The position numbers were made by a program, and so were the translations under genes. Below are positions 8,651 through 17,688 of a stretch of 64,000 nt of DNA, in pieces (the first letter of the stretch is position 1; each line of letters starts with the position of its first letter). Under the pieces are notes generated by a model. It was not told the origin of the DNA. It ran no database searches and saw only the letters and a program-made list of their open reading frames with translations. Where the stretch lies: positions 1,984,001 through 2,048,000 of the forward strand of contig NZ_CP034689.1 in NCBI RefSeq assembly GCF_003994415.1, in the 5' to 3' direction. The DNA is from Achromobacter spanius (lineage in GTDB: Bacteria; Pseudomonadota; Gammaproteobacteria; Burkholderiales; Burkholderiaceae_B).

Positions 8651-8971
8651 ATGCTCGATTTGGACGAAGTTCGGGAGCAGTTGCGCATTGAGGCGGAGGA
8701 CACCAGCGATGTACTGCTGGGTCGGTACGTGGGCGCGGCAGTGCGGAGATTTCAGGCGCGGACGCTGCGTCAGCTATTTAAGGCTGCGGCGGATGTTCCT
8801 GATCCTGCGCCTGCAAACGCGCTGGTCCTTGAAGATGATGTGGTGCTGGCGCTCCTTTTGCTCGTCGGGCATTGGGACAAGAACCGGGAGGCCACCACCG
8901 ATCTGGAGCTTGCTCCAATTCCTTACGGCTTCGAGGAACTGGCCGCGCCATACCGCTGGTGGCCAGATTAG
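8651..8971 (+). CDS. head-tail connector (gp6-like)
   Basis: A 106-residue protein starting MLDLDEVREQLRIEAEDTSD, with VGAAVRRFQARTLRQLF and the LALLLLVGHWDKNREA helix that typifies phage connector proteins of the gp6/YqbG type. It forms the adaptor ring below the portal. The C-terminal YGFEELAAPYRWWPD is the usual ending of this family. It directly follows the capsid gene and precedes the stopper-like gene by nine bases. Confidence 0.88.
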   Translation: MLDLDEVREQLRIEAEDTSDVLLGRYVGAAVRRFQARTLRQLFKAAADVPDPAPANALVLEDDVVLALLLLVGHWDKNREATTDLELAPIPYGFEELAAPYRWWPD

Positions 8972-8979
8972 GAGGGATC

Positions 8980-9312
8980 ATGCAAAAAGCAGGCAGTCGC
9001 AACCGCCGAGTGACGATTCTCCGCCGCGAAGAGGGCAAAGACGCCGCCAATGAGCCACTGAAGGCCTGGGAGATCGTGGGGAAGGCCTGGGCCTCCATCC
9101 GCTATGTCTCGGGCGTGGCAGCGATCAAGGCGGGCGCAGCGCAGGAAATCGCCAAGGCCAGCATACGTGTTCCTTACCGGCGCGACGTGGTGATGGGGAT
9201 GCGCATCGCGCGGGGGCCGGATACCTATGTCGTTGATGCGGTTCTACCCGATGAAGAGCGCCGGCAACACACTGACCTCGTTTGTCGCTTGCTTTCTGCG
9301 AGGGAGGTTTGA
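8980..9312 (+). CDS. head closure / head-tail adaptor protein
   Basis: A 110-residue protein with a strong GGAGG ending six bases before the ATG at 8980. RRVTILRREEGKDAANEPLKAWEIVGKAWASIRYVSG is the standard start of the phage head-tail joining family (SPP1 gp16-like), which seals the portal after packaging. The rest is beta-rich, ending in VCRLLSAREV. It sits between the connector and the gp10-like gene. Confidence 0.88.
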   Translation: MQKAGSRNRRVTILRREEGKDAANEPLKAWEIVGKAWASIRYVSGVAAIKAGAAQEIAKASIRVPYRRDVVMGMRIARGPDTYVVDAVLPDEERRQHTDLVCRLLSAREV

Positions 9313-9315
9313 GCG

Positions 9316-9810
9316 ATGAGACAGGCCAGGAAACATAGCGCCCGTTCTGTTGCATTCTCCTTCGAAGGCGACATTGCCGGCCAGGTCGCTGCATTTGTGA
9401 AGCAGGTGCAGGAAGAAGCGGTTCGGCCAGCCGCGCATGCGATGGCAGTCGTTCTTTACGACGAAATTCGGGCACGGGTGCCGGTCCATATGGGCACGCT
9501 TCAGGCGGCCATCTACCGCTGGTTCGACGCGTCGGAATCCGGACCAGACCGCAAAACCTACATGGTTGGCGTGAACAAGAGCAAGGCTCCGCACTGGTGG
9601 CTGGTCGAGCATGGCCATTGGCGCAAATACGCCGTGCTGAAACTGCCCGACGGCTCATACGTCACGCTGAAGGACCAGCCTCTGAAAACGCCTGTCTTCG
9701 AACCGGCGCAGCCGTACTTGCGTGTGTCGGTCGATGCGAAGCTGGGCGCCGCAGTTGAGGCTGGCCGTCGCAGGATGGCGGAAAAACTCGGGGAGATTCT
9801 GAATGCTTGA
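9316..9810 (+). CDS. HK97 gp10-like tail-joining protein
   Basis: A 164-residue protein. AAHAMAVVLYDEIRARVPVHMGTLQAAIYRWF is the hallmark of HK97 gp10-like proteins, with the second typical block at HWWLVEHGHWRK and a C-terminal PAQPYLRVSVDAKLGAAVE. It is thought to cap or terminate the tail tube. The gene overlaps the next ATG by eight bases. Confidence 0.9.
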   Translation: MRQARKHSARSVAFSFEGDIAGQVAAFVKQVQEEAVRPAAHAMAVVLYDEIRARVPVHMGTLQAAIYRWFDASESGPDRKTYMVGVNKSKAPHWWLVEHGHWRKYAVLKLPDGSYVTLKDQPLKTPVFEPAQPYLRVSVDAKLGAAVEAGRRRMAEKLGEILNA

Positions 9811-10156
9811 GCCGATGATCGTTGCGGCCCTTGCCCCTCTTGTGGAGGGCCGCGTATTTCCCGATACCGCGGCCGGCGACACGCCTATGCCGTTTATGAC
9901 CTATCAACAGGTCGGGGGGCGCGATGTCGTGTTTGTCGACGGGGAAACGGCGGACAAGCAGGGCGCTCGCGTCCAAATCAATGTCTGGGCGAAGACCCGC
10001 CTGAATGCATCCGGACTGATTGCGGCTACCAGGGCGATCCTGTGCGGGGCGCCGACGTTTGCTCGGCCCGAGGGTGGACCGGTGTCCGTCACGGACCCAA
10101 TCACCGGCTTCAAGGGCGCCACGCAGGATTTCATGATCTGGCACGACACCCTATGA
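9803..10156 (+). CDS. tail completion protein, DUF3168 family
   Basis: A 117-residue protein. The pattern LAPLVEGRVFPDTAAGDTPMPFMTYQQVGG followed by RVQINVWAKTRLNASGLIAATRAIL is the DUF3168 signature, a family tied to tail-to-head completion. It overlaps the genes on both sides (eight bases upstream, ATGA downstream), so the joining genes form one translationally coupled run. Confidence 0.9.
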   Translation: MLEPMIVAALAPLVEGRVFPDTAAGDTPMPFMTYQQVGGRDVVFVDGETADKQGARVQINVWAKTRLNASGLIAATRAILCGAPTFARPEGGPVSVTDPITGFKGATQDFMIWHDTL

Positions 10157-10593
10157 CGACACCTCATGTATCCACCGGCTCCACGGTCGGTGTCAGCGCC
10201 GTCCTTCCGTCCACGTTGACGCGCTCGGCGTTCGACGCATTGGCCTATACGCCTGTCCGTGGCGTCCGGGTGCTGAGCAGCCTGGGCAAGTCGTATCAGA
10301 CCGCTCCCTTTCACCCCATTGGCGCAGCGGTTCCTTATCAGCGACGTGTTGCCCAGGCCGCCGCTTCCCTACCGCTGGAGATGTACCGCCTGGTCGATCC
10401 GGGTCAGGCCTTGCTGCGCGCAGCGCTTGATTCGGAATCCAGCTTCAGCTTTCGCGTCACGGTTCCGGGTTTCGGGCATCACTATTTCACCGCTCGCGCC
10501 TCTAGCCGGATGTTGGGCATCGGTGGCGGCACCGATATCGCTGTCTCCAGCGTAGCGCTTGAAATCGACAGCCCGGTTTTTGAACCACCGTAA
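10153..10593 (+). CDS. phage structural protein of unknown role
   Basis: A 146-residue protein starting at the ATG that overlaps the previous stop. It is rich in Ser/Thr and beta-prone segments (FSFRVTVPGFGHHYFTARAS) and has no motif I recognise. Between DUF3168 and the tail tube gene, it is probably a minor tail or tail-tube-associated protein. A terminator follows, so it closes the head-tail joining unit. Confidence 0.7.
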   Translation: MTTPHVSTGSTVGVSAVLPSTLTRSAFDALAYTPVRGVRVLSSLGKSYQTAPFHPIGAAVPYQRRVAQAAASLPLEMYRLVDPGQALLRAALDSESSFSFRVTVPGFGHHYFTARASSRMLGIGGGTDIAVSSVALEIDSPVFEPP

Positions 10594-10649
10594 TTCCCTT
10601 TGATGGCCCGCTGGGCCGAAACCGCCCCATTTTTGGGGCAACACCACAC

Positions 10650-10675
10650 AACCCGCCTCGTGCGGGTTTTTTTTC
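10650..10675 (+). terminator. intrinsic terminator before tail tube gene
   Basis: ACCCGC and GCGGGT arms with a short loop are followed by eight T. It separates the joining genes from the tail tube gene and may tune the relative amounts of head and tail proteins. Confidence 0.8.
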
Positions 10676-10697
10676 GTCCCGAGATAGGAAGCCCACA

Positions 10698-11348
10698 ATG
10701 TCAGTATCCCTCCCGAATGGCGTGATCATCGCGCTGGCGACCGCATATGGCGCGTCGAAGAACATCACCGCTCTTACCAACGCCAATCCGGCCGTTGCGA
10801 CAAGCGCGGCTCACGGCATCGCCAACGGCGCGCTCGTCGAAGTGAAGTCCGGCTGGCAGAAGATCAATGAGCGCATCGTGCGTGTCGCCGATGCCGCCGC
10901 CGGAGCATTCTCGCTGGATGGCATGAATACATCATCTCTGGTGCAGTACCCCGCTGGCACCGGCGCCGGCTCGGTGCGTGAAATCACGGCGTTCACCCAG
11001 ATCACGCAGATCCTGGAAACCAGCACGTCCGGCGGCGAAATGCAGTTCGCTACGTACAGCTTTCTGGAAAACGATTTCGAAGCGCAGATCCCGACGCAGG
11101 CCAGCGCGCAGTCGCTGGATCTGACCATTGCCGACGATCCGACGCTGGCCGGCTACAAGGCGCTGCAAGCCGCTGCGGAAACCCGTGAAGTGCGCGCTCT
11201 GCGCATCACGTTCCCGAACGGTTCGATGATTCTCTACAACGGCTATGTGTCGTTCAACGAGACGCCGACCATGACCAAGGGCGAAGTGATGGGCGTGCGG
11301 GCCACGTTCTCGCTGCTGTCGCGCCCCGTGCGCTACGCCGCAGCATAA
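10698..11348 (+). CDS. major tail tube protein
   Basis: A 216-residue protein. The start MSVSLPNGVIIALATAYGASKNITALTNAN, a middle VREITAFTQITQILETSTSGGEMQF and the C-terminal YNGYVSFNETPTMTKGEVMG are characteristic of siphophage tail tube proteins of the Phage_tail_3 group. It polymerises around the tape measure. The gene stands alone between a terminator and a 73-base gap before the chaperone gene, as expected for an abundant product. Confidence 0.88.
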   Translation: MSVSLPNGVIIALATAYGASKNITALTNANPAVATSAAHGIANGALVEVKSGWQKINERIVRVADAAAGAFSLDGMNTSSLVQYPAGTGAGSVREITAFTQITQILETSTSGGEMQFATYSFLENDFEAQIPTQASAQSLDLTIADDPTLAGYKALQAAAETREVRALRITFPNGSMILYNGYVSFNETPTMTKGEVMGVRATFSLLSRPVRYAAA

Positions 11349-11421
11349 GCCCATCACCGGTTCCACCGTCCATTCCGGGCGGTGGCAAACGATCAGAAAC
11401 GCAATAGGAAATCACTACATT

Positions 11422-11739
11422 ATGGCGAAACTCAAATTCACCCTCAACCCGGCTCCGACGTTCAAGCGCAAGGTGGGTCTGCCTGTGCCCGGCAATGGCT
11501 TCGTGGACGTGGAATTTACGTTCAAGCATCGCACCAAGGAGGAATTCAAGGATTTCCTTGAAAAGCTGGAAGGCCGCGAAGACGTGGAAATCCTGCTCGA
11601 CGTGGTGTGCGGCTGGGAACTGGATGACGCATTCGATGCGGGGAACATCGAACGCATGGTCGAGGGCTACGTCGGATCGGCGCGCGCCGTCGTCGGCGCG
11701 TATATCGACGAGCTGAGTAAAGCCCGCCTGGGAAACTGA
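11422..11739 (+). CDS. tail assembly chaperone G
   Basis: A 105-residue zero-frame product. MAKLKFTLNPAPTF, then VDVEFTFKHRTKEEFKDFLEKLEG and VEILLDVVCGWELDDAFD match the gpG-like chaperone family that keeps the tape measure soluble during tail assembly. Its last codons (CTG GGA AAC TGA) contain the slippery heptamer GGGAAAC just before the stop, so part of the ribosomes should shift into the T frame. Confidence 0.9.
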   Translation: MAKLKFTLNPAPTFKRKVGLPVPGNGFVDVEFTFKHRTKEEFKDFLEKLEGREDVEILLDVVCGWELDDAFDAGNIERMVEGYVGSARAVVGAYIDELSKARLGN

Positions 11740-12047
11740 AGGCGCTGGGCGCCGCACTTTATGAGAGGCCGCCTGATCCGCGCGAGCTCGCGGCATTCGG
11801 CCTCACCCCGGATGACGTTGCCGGCGATCCGGTCGAGATTTGGCCGGAGAACGAAGCCGCGTTCATGCTGTTCTTCGCCTTGCGCTCGCAATGGCGCATG
11901 GGCATGGGAGGGGCGACAGGATTGGACTATGGCGCCCTGTCCCACAAGATGGACCGTATGGGCTTGTCTCCCGAGCAGTACGAAGAAATGGAAGACCAAG
12001 TGCGCGTCCTTGAGTTTTCCGCACTGGAAGAAATAAACCGGAAGTAG
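11422..12047 (+). CDS. tail assembly chaperone G-T frameshift fusion
   Basis: The -1 frame entered at 11730-11736 continues to the stop at 12045-12047 and adds 103 residues, giving about 208 in total. The added part (LKALGAALYERPPDPRELAA, GDPVEIWPENEAAFMLFFAL, GLDYGALSHKMDRMGLSPEQ) is a DUF1799/gpT-like domain with no suitable start codon and ribosome site of its own before its conserved N-terminus. This matches lambda G/G-T, where a small share of fusion recruits tail tube subunits to the tape measure. A terminator overlaps the stop. Confidence 0.9.
11730..11736 (+). promoter_or_regulatory. -1 ribosomal frameshift site GGGAAAC
   Basis: The heptamer is in X XXY YYZ phase relative to the G frame (codons GGA AAC), directly followed by TGA. 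The -1 frame is open for 100 codons and encodes the conserved T domain, so the site is supported by both motif and position. Confidence 0.92.
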
Positions 12048-12072
12048 CCCGCCACGCGCGGGCTTTTTTTTT
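12046..12072 (+). terminator. intrinsic terminator after G-T
   Basis: A 7-bp stem (AGCCCGC with GCGGGCT, five-base loop) is followed by nine T. Its first bases are part of the G-T stop codon. It partly separates chaperone and tape measure transcription. Confidence 0.85.
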
Positions 12073-12081
12073 GGACTGACC

Positions 12082-15000
12082 ATGACTCAAGCTATTGCGG
12101 AAGGCGTTGTTTCGGTAACTGCCGACACGTCCGGTTTCTCTGCTGCCATGGCTGACGTTGCCCAAGAAACTGGCAAAGCGAAGAAATCGCTCGACAGTTT
12201 GGGGCGCGGTGCCTCCACGAGTCTCAACAAGACAGCCGATACCAGCAGCCAGGCAACCAAGAAGATTGAGCGGTCCACGCAGAGCTTGATCGGGCAGATC
12301 GAGCGGCAGATCGCTGTAGCGGAAGCAGGCGCGCGGGGCACAGCTGCCTACTATCAGGAAATCGCCAAGCAGCGAGGCATTGACACCAACCAGCTCAAGC
12401 CCTACCTGGACCAGTTGAACGCGGTGACGGCGAAGCAGACCCAGGCGAAGGCGGCTCTGGCAGCCACTGAACCCGTTATGAAGCAATTGGGCATGTCGGC
12501 AAAGGCTACGGCCGCTGCGATGCGCGGTGTGCCTGCGCAGTTCACTGACATCATCACGTCCATTCAGGGCGGTCAGCGGCCGATGACGGTGCTGCTGCAG
12601 CAAGGCGGACAACTGAAGGATATGTTTGGCGGGATCGGCCCCGCAGCGCGGGCCATGGGGACTTACGTCCGAGGTCTCATCAGTCCCATGACTCTGGCGG
12701 CCGGCGCCGTGGCGGCCCTGGGCGTGGCGTATTACAAGGGATCTCAGGAAACCCCGACCTACGTTCAGACGCTTATCAAGACGGGCAACGCGGCGGGCGT
12801 GACCGCCGGCCAGTTGCAGGCAATGTCTGGACAGATCAGTTCCATGGTGGGCACGCAGGGCCAAGCTGCGGCGGCGCTGAATGTCTTCGCAGGGACAGCA
12901 AAGGTGGGGGCGCAGAGCCTGGAAGGGTTTACCGCCGCCGCCATACGCTGGGAGAAGACGACGGGCACGGCCGTGACCGACACCGCCAAGGCGTTCGGGG
13001 ATTTGGGCAAGGCGCCTCTGGAGGCTTCTCTCAAGCTGAACGAGGGAATGAACTACCTGACGGTAAGCACCTATGAGCAGATTCGCGCCTTGGATCTGCA
13101 AGGGCGGTCGAGCGAAGCGGCGGCCGTCGCGCAGAAGGCTTATGCCGATGCGCTGAACGACCGCGCCCCAAAGATCACGAGCAGTCTGGGCACGCTGGAG
13201 CGTGCATGGGCCAGCGTGCAGGGAGCAGCCAAGGGGGCATGGGATGCCATGCTGGACATTGGCCGTCCCTCTACCGCCGAGGATGCCATCGCGAAGATGG
13301 AACGCGAGGTGCGGCAGCGACAGGAAAACATCAGGCTAGCGCGCCAGGGTGGCTCCACGGTATCGGCGAAGGAATTGAGCGGCCTTGACGGCGCTCAGGC
13401 CGAATTGGGCGCAATGTTGGCGAAATCTGCCGCCACTGTTGCTGCTGCGCAGGCGGAAAAGAAGGCCGTCGAGGATCTGGCTACCGCGCGCGCTCGCGCC
13501 GAATATTTGGACGACCCTACGCGCAACACCAAGCCCCAGCAGCGCGCCAAAGCCCTTGAGGCGGAGGCCAATGCCTATCGGAAAGCGGTTGCTGGTCTGA
13601 TCGCAGGGACTGACGAGTATCGCAAGGTGTATGCCGCGCACCAGGCCGCATTGGCTGATATCGAGAAGCGGTTTGATGACAAGGGGGCCGGGAAAGGTCC
13701 GAGCGCGACCGATAGCGAAGCCGCCCGCTTGCGGGCGCGCATCGTGGAAGAAAAGGCGCTGGCCGTGGAACTGGCCGAGCGTGGTCTGCAAACCAGCAAG
13801 CTCAACGAGCATGAACGGCGCGCCGCTGAGATCGGTGAGCTGCTTCAGGGGAATTTGAAGGGAGCCGCGCGCGCCGGCCTGGAGCGCGTGCAGGCGCTAG
13901 CCGCCGAGGCAGGCGCCCTGGCACGCACCAACAAGGAAACGGCAGCGTTTCTGGAGTCGCACGCGAAGTACATGCAGGATCTGGAAGATGGCGTCGGAAA
14001 GATCAGCCAGGAGGCCGCCGCAGTCGAAGATCAGGTTGCCACTTACGGGCTGAGCAAGGCGGCGCTGGAACGTCTGACTATCGCGCGCTTGTATGACCGA
14101 AAGGCAACGCTGGCCGGCTTCGAAGGGTCGGAGCGCGAAGTTGAACTCATCGAACAGGAAATCGAGGCCCGGGAACGGCTTTCTGCCGCGATCAGCGCCA
14201 AGGACGTGAAGGACGCCCAGAAGAAGATCGCGGACGACGCAGCGCGTGATTGGGAGCGCAGCGTGGACAAGTACGGCGACGTGTTCCGGATTGGCTTTGC
14301 CGACATGCTGAACAACGGTAAGGAGGGCTGGAAGTCATTCACCAAATCGCTGACCACGACGTTCAAGACCACGGTTGCGGACCAACTGTACAAAATGTTT
14401 GCACAGCCCATCGTTGTGAACATGGTCGCCAATCTGGCGGGGATCATGGGCGGTGTTTCGTCCGCAGGCGGCGCGGCAGCGTCCCTGGCGGGCGCAGCGG
14501 GCCAAGGCGGCTCGTTTGGGGGGCTGGGACTCATGAATGTGCTGAGCCTTGCCAAGACCGCATACGGTGCCCTGACGGGCGGGATTACCGCGTCGCTTGC
14601 CTCGGGCGTTTCTGCCATTGGGAGTGCTATCGGATCAACAGCGGCCACGCAGTTTGCGCTGGGCATGACAGGTCAGGGTGCCACGCTTGCCGCAGGCCTG
14701 GCTGGCCCGACGACTGCCGGCAGCGCTGCGGCCAGCGCAGGTTCAATGGCGGCTGGCGCGATTCCCGTGGTTGGCTGGATCGCCGCCGGCATGATGGCTT
14801 CGCGTTCGCTCTACAAGCAGGGGTGGGATGCCGGCAATGGCACGATGGCACCGATTGCCAAGTACAACCCAATCACCGGGCCGTCGCTGTGGACGGACAA
14901 GGTATTGCGAGCGGTGGGGGTCAAGGGTGAGTGGGCCTCGATGCTCTCAGGTTCGTCCACGATTGCGCGCCTGTTTGGCATGGCGCCAAAGAAATACGGT

Positions 15001-17688
15001 GACACCTCCATCGTTGGTGACTTCGGCTCCCTTGGCTTTATGGGCCACAACGAGACACCTTGGACTCAAAAAGGTGGGTTGTTTCGCAGCAATAAAAAGG
15101 GAGTCCAATACCGTTCGCTGGACAACGAATTTATGGAGTCCATGACGGCCTCCTTTGAGTTGATGAAGGATGGCGTCGGCGCGCTGGCGGACTCCATTGG
15201 GGTGTCGTCCCAAACTCTGGACACCTACAGCGAGCGCATCAAGATCACCCTGACGAAGAACGCCGAAGAGAACCAGAAGCTCATCGACACGATGCTGGCG
15301 AACGTCGGAGAGAACATGGTTCGGGCGCTGATCCCTGACATCGACCGGTTGGCCGCCGAAGGTGAATCTGCTGGTCAGACGCTCGCGCGATTGAGTGACA
15401 GCTTGGCGACCGTCAATTCTTCCCTGAAGCTGCTTCGCCATGGCTTGCTGGACGTGTCGCTGCTGGGCGCGGAGACGGCTACCAAAGTTGCGGCGGCATT
15501 CGGTGGATTGGAGAGCCTGACCAATGCCAGCCAAGCGTTCTATGAGGTGGCATATACCGAAGGGGAACGCGCCAAATTCAGCTTGGCGTCCATCAGTGAT
15601 GCGCTGCAATCGGTTGGCGTCGATATGCCCAACACGATAAAGGAGTTGAACAAAGTCGCGCTGGCGTTGGACCTGACGACGGATTCGGGACGAGCGGCAT
15701 ACGCCACCTTGATTTCTCTCGGGCCGGCCTTTGCGGCGGCTATGGAGGCGTCTGAAAGGGCGGTGCAGCAAGCAGCTACGGCGTTGTTTGAGCCGTTTGT
15801 TGGGCGAGGGGCATCGTTGCCTGCGTTGTCCGGCGCGGCGATCGCGTTTGATGAGGTGTCGGACAGCGCGTCGTCGGCTTCGGCGGCAGTTGGGTATATC
15901 TCGCGCCTGTTCCTGATTCTGGATTCCGGCCTGATCCAGTTCAACGGTAATCTGGACGGCGCTTCTGCGGAGATGACTGCCGGGCAGGAGGCGTCCGCAA
16001 TGTTGGGCGATCAGATCGCGGATCTGCGGGCGCAAGCCGGAGGCGCGATTATTGACTTTGCTGGGTTGGGCGCGGCTTTGGCGGCGGTCGATACCGACAC
16101 GTTTGTCGCGACGATGGCGCTGGCATTGCAGAACTTAGCAGGCCGCTTCGCTGGGTTGATGAGCAGCATCAACGCCGAGCGGGTGGCCGTGCGGGATGCG
16201 GCGCGCGGGATCATTGACGCCAAGGTCATGACGCCGCAGGCCATTGCGGAGGAAATCACCGGGATTAATACGGTGGGACCGAGCAATGCTGGCCTGGTCG
16301 CCGCCGCTGGCCGGCTGAGCGCCGCTGATGCTTTGGCGGCGCAGCGGGTGGCTGAGCGCAAACAGCGTGAGGGGGCATACAACGCCGTAAAGGGACGCTA
16401 CGACACCGCAACCATGGGCCTTGCAGCGGCTCAGCAACGGGCGACCGAAGCCCAGGCGCTGCTGGATAAGCTGAATTGGGATATTTACGCGCCCAAAACG
16501 GTCACGTACAAAAAGAAGAACTGGGCGGAGCTTGACGCGGCGCGTAGCGTGGCGCAATCGCAGATGCCGGCTGCGCGAGAAGCCTGGGCGCAGGCGCAAG
16601 CGGCGTTGCAGGCCGCTCAGGCGGCGGCAGCAGCGGCACCGGGGCTGGCCGATGTGGCCCGCCTGCAGGCCGAGTATGCGGCGTCGGTTACGACCGCCGC
16701 TAGCGCGCAGGCGGCTGCGACCGAAGCGGCAATAAATGCCAAGAGCCAGCAAACGGCGTATGCGGACGCATTGCAGAAGTTTGCGCTTGATGCAACGAAG
16801 TCGGTTTCTCGGTTGGGCGATTTGCGCGCGGAGACTGTGCGTTACTACGAGGCCCAGAAGGCGTTGGCCGGCTTGATGGCGGAAAGCGCTGCCGGGCTTC
16901 GAAAGTCGGTTTCTGACTACCGTTATAGCCAGCTATCTCCCGAGGATCAGTTCGCATCTTTGCAAGGCGACTATGCGACAGCGTACGCGAGTGCGATGGG
17001 GGCGGACGGGGAGTTGCTGGCCGGCTATGCCGACAAGCTCAACTCACTTCTGCAACCGATGCTTGAGGCGGCTAAGGATTCGTTCTCATCCGATGCCGCA
17101 TATCAGGCGTTTGTTGCTACGGCGCTGGCTCGGGCCGAAGCTATCGCCGGCCGTCTGGATTCCGTCGCGCCGAAGGACTACGCGAAGGAAAGCCTGGATC
17201 TGCTTGCGCAGATTGATGCGACCCTTGCCGCTCTTGAGACTTCCGCGCTTAGCGGCGAACAGGTGATCACGAATGCGATCAACGCTAGCCGCGATGCAAC
17301 AGTGAACGGATTGCGCCAGGTGGTCAATGCGTTGACCGGCCAAGCCGTGGCGGCGTTTGCGAAGGGGGGCGACCATGCCGGCGGGTTGCGCCTTGTCGGC
17401 GAGCGCGGGCCGGAATTGGAGGTAACCGGCCCTTCTCGGATCTTCAGCGCAGAGCGTACGCAGGCGATCCTTTCCGGGGGCGGCAATCAAGAGTTGCTGC
17501 TTGCAGAACTGCGTGCGCTGCGCCAGTCGAATGAGGCGTTGCGGGCGGAAGTCGCCAGCCTGCGCATCGAGGCGAGAGCGACGGCCAGCAATACGGGCAA
17601 GACCGCGCGCCAGCTTGACCGACTCGAAATGGACGGGATGGTGGTTCGTACCGAGGCAGGCGCGCCTCTTCAGGTGGAAAGCACATGA
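12082..17688 (+). CDS. tail length tape measure protein
   Basis: An 1868-residue protein in one frame. A lambda gpH-like N-terminal block (MRGVPAQFTDIITSIQGGQR, then VLLQQGGQLKDMFGGIGPAA around residues 155-200) is followed by hydrophobic segments near 205-220, long Ala/Gln/Glu-rich coiled-coil regions, a hydrophobic Gly/Ala zone near 790-900, and the C-terminal FAKGGDHAGGLRLVGERGPE segment seen in many tape measures. The protein sets tail length and is ejected with DNA. At more than twice the 853 residues of lambda gpH it implies a very long tail or extra enzymatic or ejection domains; I see no clear peptidase motif. Confidence 0.95.
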   Translation: MTQAIAEGVVSVTADTSGFSAAMADVAQETGKAKKSLDSLGRGASTSLNKTADTSSQATKKIERSTQSLIGQIERQIAVAEAGARGTAAYYQEIAKQRGIDTNQLKPYLDQLNAVTAKQTQAKAALAATEPVMKQLGMSAKATAAAMRGVPAQFTDIITSIQGGQRPMTVLLQQGGQLKDMFGGIGPAARAMGTYVRGLISPMTLAAGAVAALGVAYYKGSQETPTYVQTLIKTGNAAGVTAGQLQAMSGQISSMVGTQGQAAAALNVFAGTAKVGAQSLEGFTAAAIRWEKTTGTAVTDTAKAFGDLGKAPLEASLKLNEGMNYLTVSTYEQIRALDLQGRSSEAAAVAQKAYADALNDRAPKITSSLGTLERAWASVQGAAKGAWDAMLDIGRPSTAEDAIAKMEREVRQRQENIRLARQGGSTVSAKELSGLDGAQAELGAMLAKSAATVAAAQAEKKAVEDLATARARAEYLDDPTRNTKPQQRAKALEAEANAYRKAVAGLIAGTDEYRKVYAAHQAALADIEKRFDDKGAGKGPSATDSEAARLRARIVEEKALAVELAERGLQTSKLNEHERRAAEIGELLQGNLKGAARAGLERVQALAAEAGALARTNKETAAFLESHAKYMQDLEDGVGKISQEAAAVEDQVATYGLSKAALERLTIARLYDRKATLAGFEGSEREVELIEQEIEARERLSAAISAKDVKDAQKKIADDAARDWERSVDKYGDVFRIGFADMLNNGKEGWKSFTKSLTTTFKTTVADQLYKMFAQPIVVNMVANLAGIMGGVSSAGGAAASLAGAAGQGGSFGGLGLMNVLSLAKTAYGALTGGITASLASGVSAIGSAIGSTAATQFALGMTGQGATLAAGLAGPTTAGSAAASAGSMAAGAIPVVGWIAAGMMASRSLYKQGWDAGNGTMAPIAKYNPITGPSLWTDKVLRAVGVKGEWASMLSGSSTIARLFGMAPKKYGDTSIVGDFGSLGFMGHNETPWTQKGGLFRSNKKGVQYRSLDNEFMESMTASFELMKDGVGALADSIGVSSQTLDTYSERIKITLTKNAEENQKLIDTMLANVGENMVRALIPDIDRLAAEGESAGQTLARLSDSLATVNSSLKLLRHGLLDVSLLGAETATKVAAAFGGLESLTNASQAFYEVAYTEGERAKFSLASISDALQSVGVDMPNTIKELNKVALALDLTTDSGRAAYATLISLGPAFAAAMEASERAVQQAATALFEPFVGRGASLPALSGAAIAFDEVSDSASSASAAVGYISRLFLILDSGLIQFNGNLDGASAEMTAGQEASAMLGDQIADLRAQAGGAIIDFAGLGAALAAVDTDTFVATMALALQNLAGRFAGLMSSINAERVAVRDAARGIIDAKVMTPQAIAEEITGINTVGPSNAGLVAAAGRLSAADALAAQRVAERKQREGAYNAVKGRYDTATMGLAAAQQRATEAQALLDKLNWDIYAPKTVTYKKKNWAELDAARSVAQSQMPAAREAWAQAQAALQAAQAAAAAAPGLADVARLQAEYAASVTTAASAQAAATEAAINAKSQQTAYADALQKFALDATKSVSRLGDLRAETVRYYEAQKALAGLMAESAAGLRKSVSDYRYSQLSPEDQFASLQGDYATAYASAMGADGELLAGYADKLNSLLQPMLEAAKDSFSSDAAYQAFVATALARAEAIAGRLDSVAPKDYAKESLDLLAQIDATLAALETSALSGEQVITNAINASRDATVNGLRQVVNALTGQAVAAFAKGGDHAGGLRLVGERGPELEVTGPSRIFSAERTQAILSGGGNQELLLAELRALRQSNEALRAEVASLRIEARATASNTGKTARQLDRLEMDGMVVRTEAGAPLQVEST

